64,000 nucleotides of DNA from Promethearchaeota archaeon. Lineage in GTDB: Archaea > Asgardarchaeota > Lokiarchaeia > Sigyniarchaeales > SOKP01. The notes under the pieces are model-generated. The model ran no database searches, had not been told where the DNA came from, and worked only from the letters and a program-made list of their open reading frames with translations. The translations under genes and the position numbers were made by a program. The stretch covers positions 1 to 64,000 of the forward strand of contig JAFGGO010000114.1 of NCBI GenBank assembly GCA_016930515.1, in the 5' to 3' direction. This document shows positions 51,957 through 61,429 of this stretch, in pieces. Numbering within the stretch: the first letter of the stretch is position 1; every line of letters begins with the position of its first letter.

Positions 51957-52238
51957 GTGAAGAATATAGGTCGCACCGTCCCATCTTTTCGTCCCGCTCT
52001 CGAGTACGAGATAGAAAGCTGGAATAATTTCAAGAGAGCGCTCAGGCCCGATGATCAAGAGAATTTTCATAAATTAATGAACCACGCCCGCATTCATTCA
52101 GACGCTGGAAGTATGAGCGCCCGGCCAATGCTTTCGGAGGTTATTTTCATGTCAATTGCGATCGAGCAAGAAAAACGAATTAAAAAATTACAAACAGAGC
52201 TTGAAGCATTGAAGAAACAGGTCGAAAGGAAGGATTAA
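51957..52238 (+). CDS. Small helical protein upstream of polB-like gene
   Basis: 93-aa ORF, 7 bp before the polymerase gene; FRPALEYEIESWNNFKRALRPDDQENFHKLMNHAR. Confidence 0.7.
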   Translation: MKNIGRTVPSFRPALEYEIESWNNFKRALRPDDQENFHKLMNHARIHSDAGSMSARPMLSEVIFMSIAIEQEKRIKKLQTELEALKKQVERKD

Positions 52239-52245
52239 AAACAAT

Positions 52246-54651
52246 ATGGCTTTTCAAGAAGATTTTTATGGTTGGTTGCTAGACGCCACAACTTCCGGAG
52301 ACGGAATGTTGCTTTGGGTAAAATTAATCAAGGAGAAAAAGAACGTGCTGCTTCACCACGATTTTCACCCAGAATTTTTTGCCGTCCCAAAATCAGGGAT
52401 TGGTAAGGATTTTACTACTCTAAAGCAAGTGTTGATGTCCCATCCTGGCGTGAAAAGCGTGCGAACCTGCGATAAATATATTAGTTTAGAAGATCAAACT
52501 AAATCGACGGTATTCGGGGTGCGCATCGAAAAACCTTCCTTATTCAAATCGACGACTAAAGAAATAGGCGAGATTGATCTTTTCACCTTATATAACATCG
52601 ATATTCCCATTTCTCAAATGTATTTTTATGAGAATGACTTATTTCCAATGGCATTCTGCCGTTTTAAAGTTGCACTCAATAAGAAAGGGCTTGATTCAAA
52701 GGAGTATATTCGATTGATCTCCTTGGATTTAATGGATAACAACGAGAAGTTGTATTACGAGTTACCACCACTTAAAGCAATTTGGTTAGATGTTAATATT
52801 CGTAAAAAAGGACTGAGACCGTATTTTAACGATCCCTTGATATGCACAGAAATTAGCATCGTTGAACAAGACGAGAGCGGAATACCAAGAGCGGACGGAA
52901 AGCGAAAAAGAAAGATCTGCATAGATCTAGCGGACGAAGCAGAGATCCTAAAAAAGACAAGCGAAGTTATCGAAGAGCTCGATCCCGACATCGTCCTCAC
53001 ATGCGGTGGAGACGAGTTCGTATTCCCGTATTTAATTGCTCGAGCTTCAGAGAACGGGGCATCTCATAAACTCTACTTTTCGCGAACGAAAACACCTTTA
53101 AAGCAATGCATTTTTAACCTATCAGGAGGATCCGACCACTACATGTCGTATGGAATGATAATGCGTCGATCAAAAACCCAGGTCTATCTAACAGGAAGAT
53201 TCCACTTGGATACGACAGCGTATGGAAGCCTTCATTTCAGCGAGGGAAACATTCCAGGTGTCATCGAAGTAGCTCGTGTTTCTCGCGTTCCTCTCCAAAG
53301 GTTATGTCGCATTACCATAGGAGGAGCACTACAATCCATCCAATTTTACAACGCTTACAAGCTGGATCACTTGATTCCGCCTTTTAAAAAAAGTCCGGAA
53401 GGATTTCGAACGGGAATGGACTTGATTAAAGGCGATCGCGGGGGACACATCTTCGAACCCATAGTAGGAGTATTTGATCAAGTGGTCGAGCTGGATTTTT
53501 CGTCTATGTATCCTTCTCTCATGGCAAATTTTAACATATCTTCGGAAACAATCAATTGTGCCTGTTGCAAGGACGACGGCACGGGCATCAAGGTACCGGG
53601 ATTGAACTTTTACATCTGCTCGAAAAGGGAGGGCATCATATCCAAATCGATACGACTCCCGCTCGAAAAAAGGTTAAAGTACAAGAAAATCGCTCGCGAT
53701 ACCGGCAACCTTCGATATAAGTTTACCGATATTGCCTTGAAATGGGTTCTTGTAGTTTCTTTTGGATATTTAGGGTTTCGAAACGCGCGCTTTGGCAAGA
53801 TCGAAGCGCATCAGACGGTGTGCGCGTTCGCTCGCGAGTTCTTGATGCGTTCCGCAGAAATCGCGCAAAATCACGGCTGCAAGGTCGTTCACGGGATCGT
53901 GGATTCGATATGGCTTCAAGACGAGAAGAACAGGGATCCAGAAGAGTTTAAAGAAGTAACCCGAAAAGTTGCTCAAGAGATCACGGAACACACCAGCATT
54001 CAGATGAGTTGGGACGGCTTTTTCGATTTCATCGTCTTTCTTCCCTCTCGCGCCGAGCCTGACATACCGACGCTCAATCATTATTGGGGCATCAAGAAAG
54101 GGGGTGAAGTGAAGGTAAGAGGGATCGAAGCTCGCAGGAGAGACGCACCAAACATCATAAAAGAAGCGCAACTAGCGTTTATCGAAGAATTTAAAGGAGC
54201 AAAAACGGTAGAAGAGTTCGTTTCAAGAGTTTCCAAGGCAAAAAGTGTTTTCTACGAATACATTGACAGGATTGAAACGGGTCGAGCATCGAGGGAGCAA
54301 CTCACGATCAAGCAAAAAATCTCCCGTTCACCCGCCCAATACAAGGTAAACTCGTATCAAGCAGTTGCCGCCAAGCAATTGGAACGATCTGGCGTCGTTG
54401 CTTCCGCCGGAAAGAATGTGCGCTATATCATTTTAGACGCCGAAGCAAGTCCCGATTTTCCTGAAAGAAAAGTCGTACTATCCGATCTTTACGACCCCAA
54501 GAAACACCATTACGACAAGAAAAAATACGTGGAATTACTGAAACGAGCGTTCGAAAACATCGTGCCGTTCCCGATTCCCGAATTGGACGATCTTGTAAAG
54601 TCCGATTTTAACAGGAAATCCACGCAAAAAAATATCACGAATTTCGTTTAA
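52246..54651 (+). CDS. Family B DNA polymerase homolog, PolB2-like, with degenerate exonuclease and altered motifs B and C
   Basis: Motif A VELDFSSMYPSLM; motif B-like ALKWVLVVSFGYLGFRNARFG; motif C position VVHGIVDSIWL; ExoI/II positions LDVNI and TCGGDEFVFPYL. Confidence 0.88.
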   Translation: MAFQEDFYGWLLDATTSGDGMLLWVKLIKEKKNVLLHHDFHPEFFAVPKSGIGKDFTTLKQVLMSHPGVKSVRTCDKYISLEDQTKSTVFGVRIEKPSLFKSTTKEIGEIDLFTLYNIDIPISQMYFYENDLFPMAFCRFKVALNKKGLDSKEYIRLISLDLMDNNEKLYYELPPLKAIWLDVNIRKKGLRPYFNDPLICTEISIVEQDESGIPRADGKRKRKICIDLADEAEILKKTSEVIEELDPDIVLTCGGDEFVFPYLIARASENGASHKLYFSRTKTPLKQCIFNLSGGSDHYMSYGMIMRRSKTQVYLTGRFHLDTTAYGSLHFSEGNIPGVIEVARVSRVPLQRLCRITIGGALQSIQFYNAYKLDHLIPPFKKSPEGFRTGMDLIKGDRGGHIFEPIVGVFDQVVELDFSSMYPSLMANFNISSETINCACCKDDGTGIKVPGLNFYICSKREGIISKSIRLPLEKRLKYKKIARDTGNLRYKFTDIALKWVLVVSFGYLGFRNARFGKIEAHQTVCAFAREFLMRSAEIAQNHGCKVVHGIVDSIWLQDEKNRDPEEFKEVTRKVAQEITEHTSIQMSWDGFFDFIVFLPSRAEPDIPTLNHYWGIKKGGEVKVRGIEARRRDAPNIIKEAQLAFIEEFKGAKTVEEFVSRVSKAKSVFYEYIDRIETGRASREQLTIKQKISRSPAQYKVNSYQAVAAKQLERSGVVASAGKNVRYIILDAEASPDFPERKVVLSDLYDPKKHHYDKKKYVELLKRAFENIVPFPIPELDDLVKSDFNRKSTQKNITNFV

Positions 54652-54859
54652 AATATCGTTTTATTTTTTTAATTGGTAGAGACCTATTAAAATATTTGAC
54701 CTATTAAAGAACTTAATATTTTGTTCCTGTATAATCTAGAGAAAATAAAAAAAGTTGCCCATAATGTTAAGATAATTTTATGCTAAAGTAAAATGAGTTC
54801 TAAATTTCAATTAAAATAAAAAAAGAAAGATTTAAGTTTGAATTTTTTAAATTTTAGAA

Positions 54860-55066
54860 TTATTTGGGAAGTTCAGCGTCTGGTCTCGCTTCCGTGGCAG
54901 GCTTTCCTTCAATACCCCAATGGGCTTTTGGGACCTCGTGAACGAGAACCTCAACCGCTTGTTTCGGAATTCCGATGTTAACGAATACATCAGTCACTCC
55001 AGCAATTACTTTTTTTATGATTTCGTCAGAAATTCCCTTCCACAAATATATTTGAGCTAATGGCAT
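54860..55066 (-). CDS. 4-oxalocrotonate tautomerase family protein
   Basis: Pro-2 (MPLAQIYLWKGISDEIIKKVIAGVTDVFV), VLVHEVPKAHWGIEGKPA. Confidence 0.9.
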   Translation of the reverse strand: MPLAQIYLWKGISDEIIKKVIAGVTDVFVNIGIPKQAVEVLVHEVPKAHWGIEGKPATEARPDAELPK

Positions 55067-55172
55067 TTTTATATCCTCGTTTTTTTTTATTGATTATTGT
55101 TTATTCTAATACTGAGGGAATGTTAAAAAATATTTACTTGAAGAATTTAAGAGAAATTTTTATTCGTTACTA

Positions 55173-55865
55173 TTACCAAATAAAAGGAATGAGTCTTTTT
55201 CTCACTTTCTGAGCGTACTCTGCATATCCTTCAAGGTTTTTTAGTAAAAATCTTTCTTCAATAATGATCCGCAATACAAACAAACCCGCCATGAAGAAAA
55301 CTGGAATAAGCCCATAGAAAGAACCCAAAGCAATTGGAAGCGAAAAAAAGGCCAATAAATACCCAAAATACATTGGATGGCGCACGATGGCATAAGGACC
55401 CTTTGTGGCAACTTGATGTTCCACTAACTCTTCAATTTTTATTAAGATCGCAGCGAAAGAATTTTCTTTTAACGAAATGAATTTTATTATAAAACCTAAA
55501 GCTAACCCCAAGTAGCCCATTAAATTACACCAAATTGGCACGAAAGTCCAGCGATAAGACCCACCGTCCAAGCTAACAATAATAAATAACGCTAAAAAGA
55601 GAAGCCCAAGCAGGCTTATAAAAACGATATCTTTTTTTAAAGCATGTTTCAACGACAAGCGCCTTCTTAACACTTCTGGATGGTATTTATTGAACCAAAA
55701 AAGAGAATACGCTCTTAAAGTACCATATAAAATCAAACTTACCCACGCATCTACCCAAAAAATATTACCCGAGAAAAAAAATAAAACAAATCCAAAAAAC
55801 CCAACTTCACCAATTATTGCTAAAAATAGAATAAAAAAAGGAAATTGTTTTGCATCCTCTGGCAT
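55173..55865 (-). CDS. Isoprenylcysteine carboxyl methyltransferase/PEMT-family membrane methyltransferase
   Basis: TKGPYAIVRHPMYFGYLLAFFSLPIALGS ... EERFLLKNLEGYAEYAQKVRKRLIPFIW. Confidence 0.85.
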   Translation of the reverse strand: MPEDAKQFPFFILFLAIIGEVGFFGFVLFFFSGNIFWVDAWVSLILYGTLRAYSLFWFNKYHPEVLRRRLSLKHALKKDIVFISLLGLLFLALFIIVSLDGGSYRWTFVPIWCNLMGYLGLALGFIIKFISLKENSFAAILIKIEELVEHQVATKGPYAIVRHPMYFGYLLAFFSLPIALGSFYGLIPVFFMAGLFVLRIIIEERFLLKNLEGYAEYAQKVRKRLIPFIW

Positions 55866-55931
55866 ACAATAAGAAATTACAATATCCCAATTAAATTTGT
55901 TTATAAAAAAGAAAAATAGAGTAAATATATT

Positions 55932-56525
55932 TTACATGAAAGGTTGTCGAATGAAATTTTTCATCATTCCAACTTTAACTCTATTCTGATTGCTGATATA
56001 TATTTCGTGATTTTTCTGCGTGATGTCCATCGAAAGTGCCACCGTTTTCCTTGATAAAAGCATTTAATTTCTTGATTGTTAATGGTTCTTCCGAATAGGA
56101 TCCAATATGTGTTAATTGTGCTGCCCTTCCTTATTTAAGCGACTTGAAATACAGCCTATCAAGCGTTTCGGATAATTCTGGCTTCTTTTTTTGGTGGTCT
56201 CGATAGCTTCCTTGACATCTTCCTCCATTATCCCGTCGGGTAGCATTATCATTATAATCCATTTCCAGTTTACTCCATTCGATTGGACGGACCTCCTCAT
56301 ACTACCGCGGCTCATTAGGGTCGCTTAGAAGGATTCGACATAATCCTTGCATTGTGTATTACTCGTAGGCTTGATTATGTACGAGGCAGGATATATAGTG
56401 GTCATTTCATAAATACATTCTTGACATTCTCCCGGGAAGTCTTGCCCGTCAACGATTAGGTATTGCTATTCTGGAATTTCAACGAGAACGACTTCTTTTG
56501 AACCAGATTGAAATTATTCCTTCAT
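55932..56525 (-). pseudogene. Decayed GyrI-like (small-molecule-binding) domain gene with several in-frame stops and frameshifts
   Basis: MKE*FQSGSKEVVLVEIPE*QYLIVDGQDFPGECQECIYEMTTIYPASYIIKPTS...DYVESF*ATLMSRG...NWKWIIMIMLPDGIMEEDVKEAIETTKKRSQNYPKRL / YFKSLK*GRAAQLTHIGSYSEEPLTIKKLNAFIKENGGTFDGHH / HEIYISNQNRVKVGMMKNFIRQPFM*. Confidence 0.75.
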
Positions 56526-56556
56526 GGTTTATTTAAAATCCATTATTACCGCTATA

Positions 56557-56691
56557 TTAACTCCCTCGCTGTTGGAAACTTCCTGTTGGGCATTTATCCA
56601 CGTTTGCGTTTGCGGGAACTTCGTGTCCAAAACAGTCCCCCTTCACATCGTCTAGTGGTTTGTAAAATTTACAATCCTTACATTGTGCCAT
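56557..56691 (-). CDS. Small Cys-rich protein (possibly related to glycyl-radical-enzyme small subunits)
   Basis: MAQCKDCKFYKPLDDVKGDCFGHEVPANANVDKCPTGSFQQRGS; the longer ORF start (56781) would fall in the operator region. Confidence 0.65.
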   Translation of the reverse strand: MAQCKDCKFYKPLDDVKGDCFGHEVPANANVDKCPTGSFQQRGS

Positions 56692-56760
56692 TTTTTTCAT
56701 CACTTTTGATTTTTCGTTTTTTTTCATACTTTTTAATTTGACTATCAATGATATTATTAG

Positions 56761-56820
56761 GATTTGTGACAATAATAACATATTGATAAATCAAAATCCT
56801 TATATATGGTGTCACAAATC
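56761..56820. promoter_or_regulatory. 11-bp perfect inverted repeat GATTTGTGACA ... TGTCACAAATC in a divergent promoter region
   Basis: Arms at 56761-56771 and 56810-56820, about 50 bp between arm centres, with ttatatatgg between them. Confidence 0.6.
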
Positions 56821-56858
56821 ATTTCATTAAGATTATCAGTTATTTTAAATATTTAAAA

Positions 56859-57875
56859 ATGAACGAATACGACCTTTCTTACTTGTTTGAGATTGGATTT
56901 AATGAAATTCAAACCAATACCTATAAATATCTCCTTTCTCACAAGTCTGGCACGATAAACCAGATCAAAAACGATTTAGGATATTCTTACGCTCAAGTTA
57001 ATAATGCGCTGATTTTTTTAAAAGAGAAGAATCTCCTCGAGGTTTCCTCAGATTCAAAACCTAGTCTATTCGTTCGAAAAAATCCAAAAATCGCCTTGAA
57101 CAACTTATTTAACGAGTGGTTCCAGAAAATTGAAAAAAGCATCAAGCAACTCGACGAGGTCATCAAGATTCAAGAGACTAAATTTGGTCGATGTGTAAAA
57201 GAAGTCACCTTCTATTATTATTCGGATCTGGCGTTGGGAATAAATAATTTAGAAACGATGATCGAGAGAGCGGAATGCGAAATTTTAATGACTTCCTTAC
57301 CAATATCGCTTTTAAAAAAGATCGAACCGTCGCTTTACAACGCATTCACTAGAGGAGTTTCCCTTAAGATGTATTTTTCAGAAGCCGATTTTGAACGAAC
57401 TGAAAACTACCTAGAACGAATTTTAGACCTTTTAAAACGCGTGAGGATTAGAATAATCCAAACAGGAGAAAAAATCTGCCAAGTTGTGAGGTACAACGAC
57501 GAGATAGTAAACTCTGGAAATGTTTTTATCGACAATAAATTCTTGAACTCTATCGTTTTTAACGAGAACAACGTGCTTGCTTTTGATGGGCATTTTAATC
57601 CTGGCGTGATTCAACAAGTCAAGAAGTATTTTGATCTAAAAACAGCAATAAAGATTATTGAGATAGAATATCCAGAGCCGATCAAAAGCGTTTTGAACGC
57701 TATTGAACGAAAAAAGGAGATCAAAACCAGAGATCTGAGCCAAATATTAAAAATAAGCGGAAAAAAGCTGAGAGAAGTGCTCGATTTTCTGATAAACGAG
57801 GGAATTATTCGTGAAGAAATCGTGCAACAAGAACAAGTTGGTAGACCTAAAAGAATTTATTCTATCGTAGAATAA
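56859..57875 (+). CDS. TrmB-like transcriptional regulator
   Basis: IGFNEIQTNTYKYLLSHKSGTINQIKNDLGYSYAQVNNALIFLKEKNLLEVSS, TrmB-type middle domain, second wHTH at C-terminus (GRPKRIYSIVE). Confidence 0.85.
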   Translation: MNEYDLSYLFEIGFNEIQTNTYKYLLSHKSGTINQIKNDLGYSYAQVNNALIFLKEKNLLEVSSDSKPSLFVRKNPKIALNNLFNEWFQKIEKSIKQLDEVIKIQETKFGRCVKEVTFYYYSDLALGINNLETMIERAECEILMTSLPISLLKKIEPSLYNAFTRGVSLKMYFSEADFERTENYLERILDLLKRVRIRIIQTGEKICQVVRYNDEIVNSGNVFIDNKFLNSIVFNENNVLAFDGHFNPGVIQQVKKYFDLKTAIKIIEIEYPEPIKSVLNAIERKKEIKTRDLSQILKISGKKLREVLDFLINEGIIREEIVQQEQVGRPKRIYSIVE

Positions 57876-58000
57876 TCAAGCGATTTTTCAATCGTATTTA
57901 GAATCGTTCATATCAAGTCGATATTATCAGCTCGTAAATAATTTACTATTTAAAAATTCTGTTCTAACTATAAAATAAAATAGAACTGTTTTGAGCTTCT

Positions 58001-58261
58001 ATGGAGATTTTCATAACTTATATTTCAATGGGACTGTCATTAGTTTTAATTATCGGATTCTTATACTTGTTGTTTTCTAATAAATCGCTTAAAAAGCGAT
58101 TGGAGGATATTAAAAACGATATAGACCTTTCAACTGCGATTTACGAGATAAACGACGAAAGACAGAATAAATTTAAGAAAGCACCTCCCTTGAAAGCGAA
58201 ATTAAAAACAGAGGTCGAAGACTCATGTCAATTATCGTTAGATTTTTTTTTCAAAAAATAG
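58001..58261 (+). CDS. Small single-TM protein
   Basis: 86 aa; N-terminal TM LVLIIGFLYLLF then charged tail. Confidence 0.5.
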   Translation: MEIFITYISMGLSLVLIIGFLYLLFSNKSLKKRLEDIKNDIDLSTAIYEINDERQNKFKKAPPLKAKLKTEVEDSCQLSLDFFFKK

Positions 58262-58402
58262 TGGTGCTTGCTCAAACAAGTTTATTTATAAAACTTCATT
58301 ACCTATAAGGAAAGAAAATCACATCTATCTATATTTATTTGGTGGTGTAAAATTCGATATATTGAATACCAAGTCGTTTTAGGAGATTCTCCCGGAAGGT
58401 TA

Positions 58403-59449
58403 GTGGTAGAAGACATCAAGAAAGTTGCAAGTAAGGGAGAAAAAAAGGAGCAAGCACCATTACCTCAAGAACAAAAGAATGTCTTATATGGAGAAGGTAT
58501 AATCCATCCGCTCTCTGAAGAGACTTATCTTTGGACCTATTCCCTAATCTATAGGAACAAGAATTTCGATGTCATAAAGTTTAAATCAAGCTGGTCCTGG
58601 AAGGCCGATCCAGAAGGTGTTCAAGACTTAGTTATGGACAAGGCTTCTCATGTAGGTGTCGTTGCAGGTGTGTTTTTCATAATGATTGACGATCAAGTCG
58701 AGGAGAACTTTTCAAAGCTAGCAGATATGATGGATGCATTTATTGAAAAAACCAGCTCGCAAGAAGCCCCATTTATCGTGTATGGATTGATAGAAAACAA
58801 GCAGAAAATCGCTGAACTCAAAACTAATAAGGACCAACTAAAGAACTTGTCAGATGTGAAAAACTGGGTGCAAAAAAACGGGGGAGAGTTTCGACTCGAA
58901 AATCTAACTGAAATACAGGCAAATATCCAATATTTGGTCTCAGATTACACGCACTTCATCTTGACGAGCACAAAAGCAACAACTAGCTATCCTGGACTTA
59001 AAATAGGAGAGGTTCATTTCTTGGATTACGAAGACCTTAGCGCCTTACAAGAAATCGAAAAAGCCTTAAAGGAACAACTTAAAGCGGGTGAAACCGTGGA
59101 TAATTTGCTTTCCCAACTGTTTTTCAAGTACCTCAAAAAAATAGAGTTCAAAGAGGAGATATTCGAACGACCCGTTGAAGTCGTGGAAGCAAGCGTGCCT
59201 ACAATAGAACCAGGGGTACCGCCCCCCTCTAAAATCAAGATAATTTTAGAGGAAATTCGAAGAGGGATCAGGCGCCAATGTCCCAAGTGTTTTAACTCGG
59301 ACAGGGAAATGATACGAGAAGTGATTGATCACGATAACTTGATATACGACTTTGGGACCGATAAGATTTATGGATTTAAATACATCTGCGGACAGTGCGG
59401 TCACGAGTGGAAAACTGAAAAAGATTGGGCTTCCGAAACGGTTGATTAA
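58403..59449 (+). CDS. GTPase-fold-like protein lacking a P-loop, with C-terminal TFIIS-like zinc ribbon
   Basis: VVAGVFFIMIDDQVEENFSKLADMMDAFIEKTSSQEAPFIVYGLIENK resembles a small-GTPase core around G4; no GxxxxGK[ST]; CPKCFNSDREMIREVID...YICGQCGHEWKTE. Confidence 0.6.
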   Translation: MVEDIKKVASKGEKKEQAPLPQEQKNVLYGEGIIHPLSEETYLWTYSLIYRNKNFDVIKFKSSWSWKADPEGVQDLVMDKASHVGVVAGVFFIMIDDQVEENFSKLADMMDAFIEKTSSQEAPFIVYGLIENKQKIAELKTNKDQLKNLSDVKNWVQKNGGEFRLENLTEIQANIQYLVSDYTHFILTSTKATTSYPGLKIGEVHFLDYEDLSALQEIEKALKEQLKAGETVDNLLSQLFFKYLKKIEFKEEIFERPVEVVEASVPTIEPGVPPPSKIKIILEEIRRGIRRQCPKCFNSDREMIREVIDHDNLIYDFGTDKIYGFKYICGQCGHEWKTEKDWASETVD

Positions 59450-59522
59450 TGATCGAAACCTTTTTAATTCTTTTTTAATGTTTTATCGTACGCATTTTCA
59501 CTTCTTATTTTAAAGTAAATGG

Positions 59523-60704
59523 GTGTTAAGAATTAAAGTCACATACGCAGATAGGATTGGCAGGCTCCCTAAATACATTTTTGCCGCCATCGAAGAATTA
59601 AAAGCTGAAAAAAAAAGGGAAGGTATTGATCTCATTCTTTTAGGAATAGGAGACCCAGACCTCACGACGCCAGAATTCATCGTAAACGAGTTGATCGAGC
59701 AGGTCAAGCGCCCTGAAAATCAAAATTATCCCACTAGTATGGGTGAGCAAGACTTTCGAGAAGCTGTTTCGAGATGGTATAAGGTACGATTTGGCTTGGA
59801 TCTCGACTCTGGAAAAGAAGTGACGCACTTGTTAGGGGGAAAAGAAGGAATCGCCAACATTGCGCGCGCGTTCGTGAATCCAGGAGACGTGGTACTCTGT
59901 CCAAATCCGGGATATCCCGTATACGAGAACGGAGCAACGAAATTATGCGACGGAAATCCGTATATAATGCCCTTAACAAAAGAAAACGAATTCCTTCCAG
60001 ACTTGGACGCGATTGATAAAAGGGTGCTTAAAAGGATTAAAATGATGTACTTGAATTACCCGAACAACCCAACGGGCGCAATTGCCCCCATGGAGTTCCT
60101 AAAAAAGGCATCCGATTTTGCCGAAGACAACGGATTTTTCATCGTTTACGATAATCCTTATTCCGAGTTTACATTCGACGATTATATTGCCCCTTCAATC
60201 CTTCAAGTATCTGAAAACCATGTGGAAATAAACAGTGTCTCTAAGATGTTTAATATGACGGGATTTCGATGCGGGTGGGCAGCAGGAAATTCGGATATTG
60301 TCGAAGGTTTACGAAAGGTCAAGTCCCAAATCGATTCAGGAGGATCAATATTCATACAAAAAGCGGTTATAAAAGGACTTGACCAATACACTTCCGAAAA
60401 AAAACCTGAGATCGTGCAAAAAAATATGAAAATCTACGAAGAACGACGAGACATACTCGTCAATGGATTGAACGATATGGGCTGGAAGACCGAAAAACCA
60501 GTAGCGACGTTTTATGTGTGGACACCTATTCCAGAAGGAGAGAAAGATGACATGGAATTCGTCAAAAAGCTCATTAATGTTGGCGTTGTTATAACGCCAG
60601 GAGTGGGGTTTGGAGAACACGGAAAAGGATTCGTGAGGTTTGCCTTGACTCAACCTATTGAGAAGATAAAAGAGGCCTTGGAAAGAATTTCTAAAGTCAT
60701 CTAA
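59523..60704 (+). CDS. dapL: LL-diaminopimelate aminotransferase (class I/II aminotransferase)
   Basis: GIGDPDLTTPEFI, LGGKEGIANIARAFVNPGDVVLCPNPGYPVY, YLNYPNNPTGA, SVSKMFNMTGFRCGWAAG; GTG start. Confidence 0.9.
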   Translation: MLRIKVTYADRIGRLPKYIFAAIEELKAEKKREGIDLILLGIGDPDLTTPEFIVNELIEQVKRPENQNYPTSMGEQDFREAVSRWYKVRFGLDLDSGKEVTHLLGGKEGIANIARAFVNPGDVVLCPNPGYPVYENGATKLCDGNPYIMPLTKENEFLPDLDAIDKRVLKRIKMMYLNYPNNPTGAIAPMEFLKKASDFAEDNGFFIVYDNPYSEFTFDDYIAPSILQVSENHVEINSVSKMFNMTGFRCGWAAGNSDIVEGLRKVKSQIDSGGSIFIQKAVIKGLDQYTSEKKPEIVQKNMKIYEERRDILVNGLNDMGWKTEKPVATFYVWTPIPEGEKDDMEFVKKLINVGVVITPGVGFGEHGKGFVRFALTQPIEKIKEALERISKVI

Positions 60705-60750
60705 TTAAAATTATTTTAAGTTTAATTTTTACTTAAGAAAATAAATACTT

Positions 60751-61242
60751 TTATTCTTTAAGTCTTCGAAGAGTTTCTTCCAAGATTTTTATTACTTGTT
60801 TCTTATAAGAGTCCTGTTCAAGATAATTATAACTAAAAGTTTTCCAATGAGGTCGCTTATGGCCAATTTTAAATTTAACGCCGTTCATTTCGGTCATATA
60901 CGAATTTGCATCGAGCTTGGTTGCAATTTGATCAGCTATTATATACCAATGATATTTTGTTTGGACATTTGCTCCCGAATTAAAAGGTGCTATATGCATT
61001 CTTGATTTCAAGCTATTGAAGGAAAAGCTCCATTGATTAGGACTCAATTTCGTTTCGTGCCACTTGCCGTTATTGTAATTCCAGTTATGTGAATGCCCAA
61101 TCGTCATTCCAGAATATGTGGAGTTATTATACGATTTTAACTTGTTATAACTATCCTTTCTAGGTTGATTTTTTTTATATTTTTGACATGTTAGATTTTG
61201 ATGTTTTAAGAGTATCATGTTATCTATTTGTTCGTCCGACAT
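60751..61242 (-). CDS. Hypothetical protein (N-terminus uncertain)
   Basis: 163-aa ORF; coding-like residues continue upstream in frame without a Met (KNYKFFKNRKSRCLYPFNRDSNSIYYM). Confidence 0.5.
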   Translation of the reverse strand: MSDEQIDNMILLKHQNLTCQKYKKNQPRKDSYNKLKSYNNSTYSGMTIGHSHNWNYNNGKWHETKLSPNQWSFSFNSLKSRMHIAPFNSGANVQTKYHWYIIADQIATKLDANSYMTEMNGVKFKIGHKRPHWKTFSYNYLEQDSYKKQVIKILEETLRRLKE

Positions 61243-61429
61243 ATAATAGATACTGTTTGAATCTCTATTAAAAGGGTAGAGGCATCTAGATTTTCGATTT
61301 TTGAAGAATTTATAATTTTTTTAGATGCATTCAAATGAATCTTACTAACATTAAACATAGTGCCGATTATTTCCTTATAAATTAAAATGAAATCGTCGGG
61401 TATGAAAACAGAATAAAAAACAGAAAAAA

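Noticed and set aside
54681-54708. Direct repeat GACCTATTAAA x2 after the polymerase gene
   Set aside because: Only two copies, AT-rich, no associated feature; not a CRISPR or iteron array.
56692-56781. N-terminal extension of the 74-aa ORF (MLLLSQILIISLIVKLKSMKKNEKSKVMKK)
   Set aside because: Would start within the operator-like inverted repeat and looks like translated AT-rich promoter; internal Met at 56691 preferred.
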